From Hydra vulgaris (lineage: Eukaryota; Cnidaria; Hydrozoa; Anthoathecata; Hydridae): 64,000 bases of DNA. Numbering within the stretch: the stretch's first letter is position 1; every line of letters begins with the position of its first letter. The translations under genes were made by a program, and so were the position numbers. The notes under the pieces are model-generated. The model did not search any database and had not been told where the DNA came from. It saw only the letters and a program-made list of their open reading frames with translations. Shown one piece after another: positions 60,341 to 64,000 of this stretch. The stretch lies in contig NC_088926.1 of the NCBI RefSeq assembly GCF_038396675.1, positions 5,110,501 through 5,174,500 on the forward strand, given 5' to 3'.

Positions 60341-60897
60341 TCATTGGCAGAAGCAGGTTGGCGGCATTTTTTCATTCATAAAGCTCATCACCAATTTTTT
60401 TTTTTTTTTTTTGGTAAATTGACAAACCCGAGACTTGCAACTAAAAGCTTTACATTGTTTCCATATTTTGTTTTGAGTTGGCAATGCTTCTTCCCAAACT
60501 CTGCGACACTTTTTGCACCTTTTGATGTCTTTGTCTTGTCTCGGTTTTTTTGAACGTTGCACTTGCTGAGTTTCATCTGAAACTTCACTGAAATGAATTT
60601 TGCGTTTCTTTAATTGCTTGGACTTTTTGATCTCATTGTCTTGCTCTAGTTTCTCGAGCACCTCAGATGTACTTACACACTGGCCTTCAACTCTTGGAAT
60701 GCTGACTCTTTTGGGTATTTTTTGCGTTTCAATATGGTGACGCTGTAAAACATTTTTCAAATTGCCTTTGATTCTTTCTGTGAAGTGTTGCAACATTTGA
60801 GACGCTTGAGCAGGAGTCATTGGTGTTGTTGTTAAGCAGGTTCGGATGAAGGTGATGAAGCCAGCTGAGATGGTACTTGAAATGTTTAAGCAATTTG
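60341..60897 (-). CDS. Second ORF of the 3.4 kb element, Cys-rich, unknown
   Basis: The open part starts at Met 60820 (MTPAQASQMLQHFTERIKGN) and runs 159 residues. The same frame is open further upstream, reading LNISSTISAGFITFIRTCLT to about 60897. The middle is basic (KKSKQLKKRKIHF, RSKKPRQDKD), and the end has CKKC, a Trp-containing spacer, then CKAFSC and VC, a likely zinc-binding unit. The ISAGF block and a terminal Cys module recall C-terminal parts of other DDE transposases (pogo/Tigger style), so it may instead be a remnant of a second transposase. I do not recognise the family. It would lie upstream of the transposase in the same direction. Confidence 0.5.
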
Positions 60898-61470
60898 TAA
60901 TTTTTTAAATAAATAGCAAAGATTTTTAGATAAATAGCATAGGCTGCCAAATTTATTTACGTTTATTTTAAATAATTAATAACTATTAATAACTAATTAA
61001 TAACTATTTTATTTTAGTTTAACCGCGCTCATCTTAATGCATTAGTGTGAGCAATTAGCATATTTTCTCTTCCCCGAAAAATATTTATATTGGTTTTTGG
61101 CTCATAACTTTTTTCCAGACCTAACAAATTCAATTTTTGAAAAGAGAATTTTGATCGTCATAAAATTTTCTACAAAACAGCCTTTTTTGTTTAGTAAAAT
61201 GTAATTTTAGTTTTGGGAGTTTTGAAGTTAATTTTTAAATAAAAATTTTTTTTTTTTTTACGAGGCTAATAATTTTTAGGTTTGTTAAGGCAAAATTAAA
61301 TTTTTTAAGATTAAGTTTTTACACCTTTAGACAGAGCTCAAAATTCTCTACATAACGGTGCCTCACATCTTTAAAGATTTTTTGTTTTAGCTTTAAATAA
61401 ATGCAAAAGAAACAAAATTGCTGAACCGTTCATCTTTTTTTTTTTTCGTTTACTCTTACCCCAGTTTACT

Positions 61471-64000
<2,530 letters not shown>

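Larger units (their letters stand above)
58057..61470 (-). mobile_element. 3.4 kb TIR element with a RING-DDE transposase and a second Cys-rich ORF
   Basis: A 24-base perfect inverted repeat (core ACTGGGGTAAGAGTAAACG) marks 58057-58080 and 61447-61470. A less exact block, ACGGTTTAGC/ACGGTTCAGC, follows inside both. A palindrome built on GTTTACTTTTCCCC at 58241-58277 echoes the terminal motif. Two coding regions lie inside, both on the minus strand: a Cys-rich protein at about 60341-60897 and a transposase at 58615-59814. No target duplication was found next to the repeats. The middle, 59820-60340, is non-coding and AT-rich. Confidence 0.8.

Noticed and set aside
60344..60588. Other-frame readings over the second ORF of the 3.4 kb element
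   Set aside because: They depend on the poly-T/poly-A run and lack the Cys pattern.

Overview
The window looks like nuclear DNA of a cnidarian, most likely a Hydra. It is very AT-rich, holds long (TA)n tracts, has two intron-rich metazoan genes, and is packed with LINEs and hAT, Harbinger and Tc1/mariner elements. The species is inferred from composition, repeat style and protein similarity; no search was run.

Only two host genes can be supported, and both act in membrane traffic. A class II-like ADP-ribosylation factor (Arf4/5 type) lies on the minus strand in five exons from 23522 down to 8807. It encodes 179 residues spread over 14.7 kb, and one intron has a GC-AG boundary. A Rabenosyn-5-like FYVE protein lies on the plus strand in nine exons from 36845 to 56451 (474 residues). 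The two genes are head to head, 13.3 kb apart, and their introns hold much of the mobile DNA.

Region by region: 1-8.3 kb holds a broken repeat-family protein, a deleted LINE and a complete Harbinger element (5314-8113, TTA target duplication, open transposase) set in an older inverted repeat. Arf introns carry a frameshifted LINE (9570-12690), a long-TIR element (12772-14183), a small MITE (17119-17315) and a 3.2 kb TIR element (18831-22025) that itself holds a 639 bp palindromic hAT-type MITE. The 23.5-36.8 kb spacer holds MITEs, a CpG-rich degenerate repeat and a hAT element with a broken transposase (28239-31069). Rabenosyn intron 1 holds an element of an uncharacterised family, split by a hAT insertion that carries a reverse transcriptase fragment and was later partly duplicated. 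Intron 2 holds a mariner. Intron 3 holds a Tc1 remnant.

Downstream of Rabenosyn lie a palindromic MITE (57324-57946), a 3.4 kb TIR element (58057-61470) and the 3' half of a LINE running off the end. The 3.4 kb element encodes a DDE transposase with what looks like an N-terminal RING finger, plus a second Cys-rich reading frame. That element and the uncharacterised family in the two introns are the best candidates for something undescribed. Perfect snap-back palindromes with 2-5 nt loops also recur, some of them inside dead transposon genes. No rRNA, tRNA, CRISPR or bacterial-type operon was seen.
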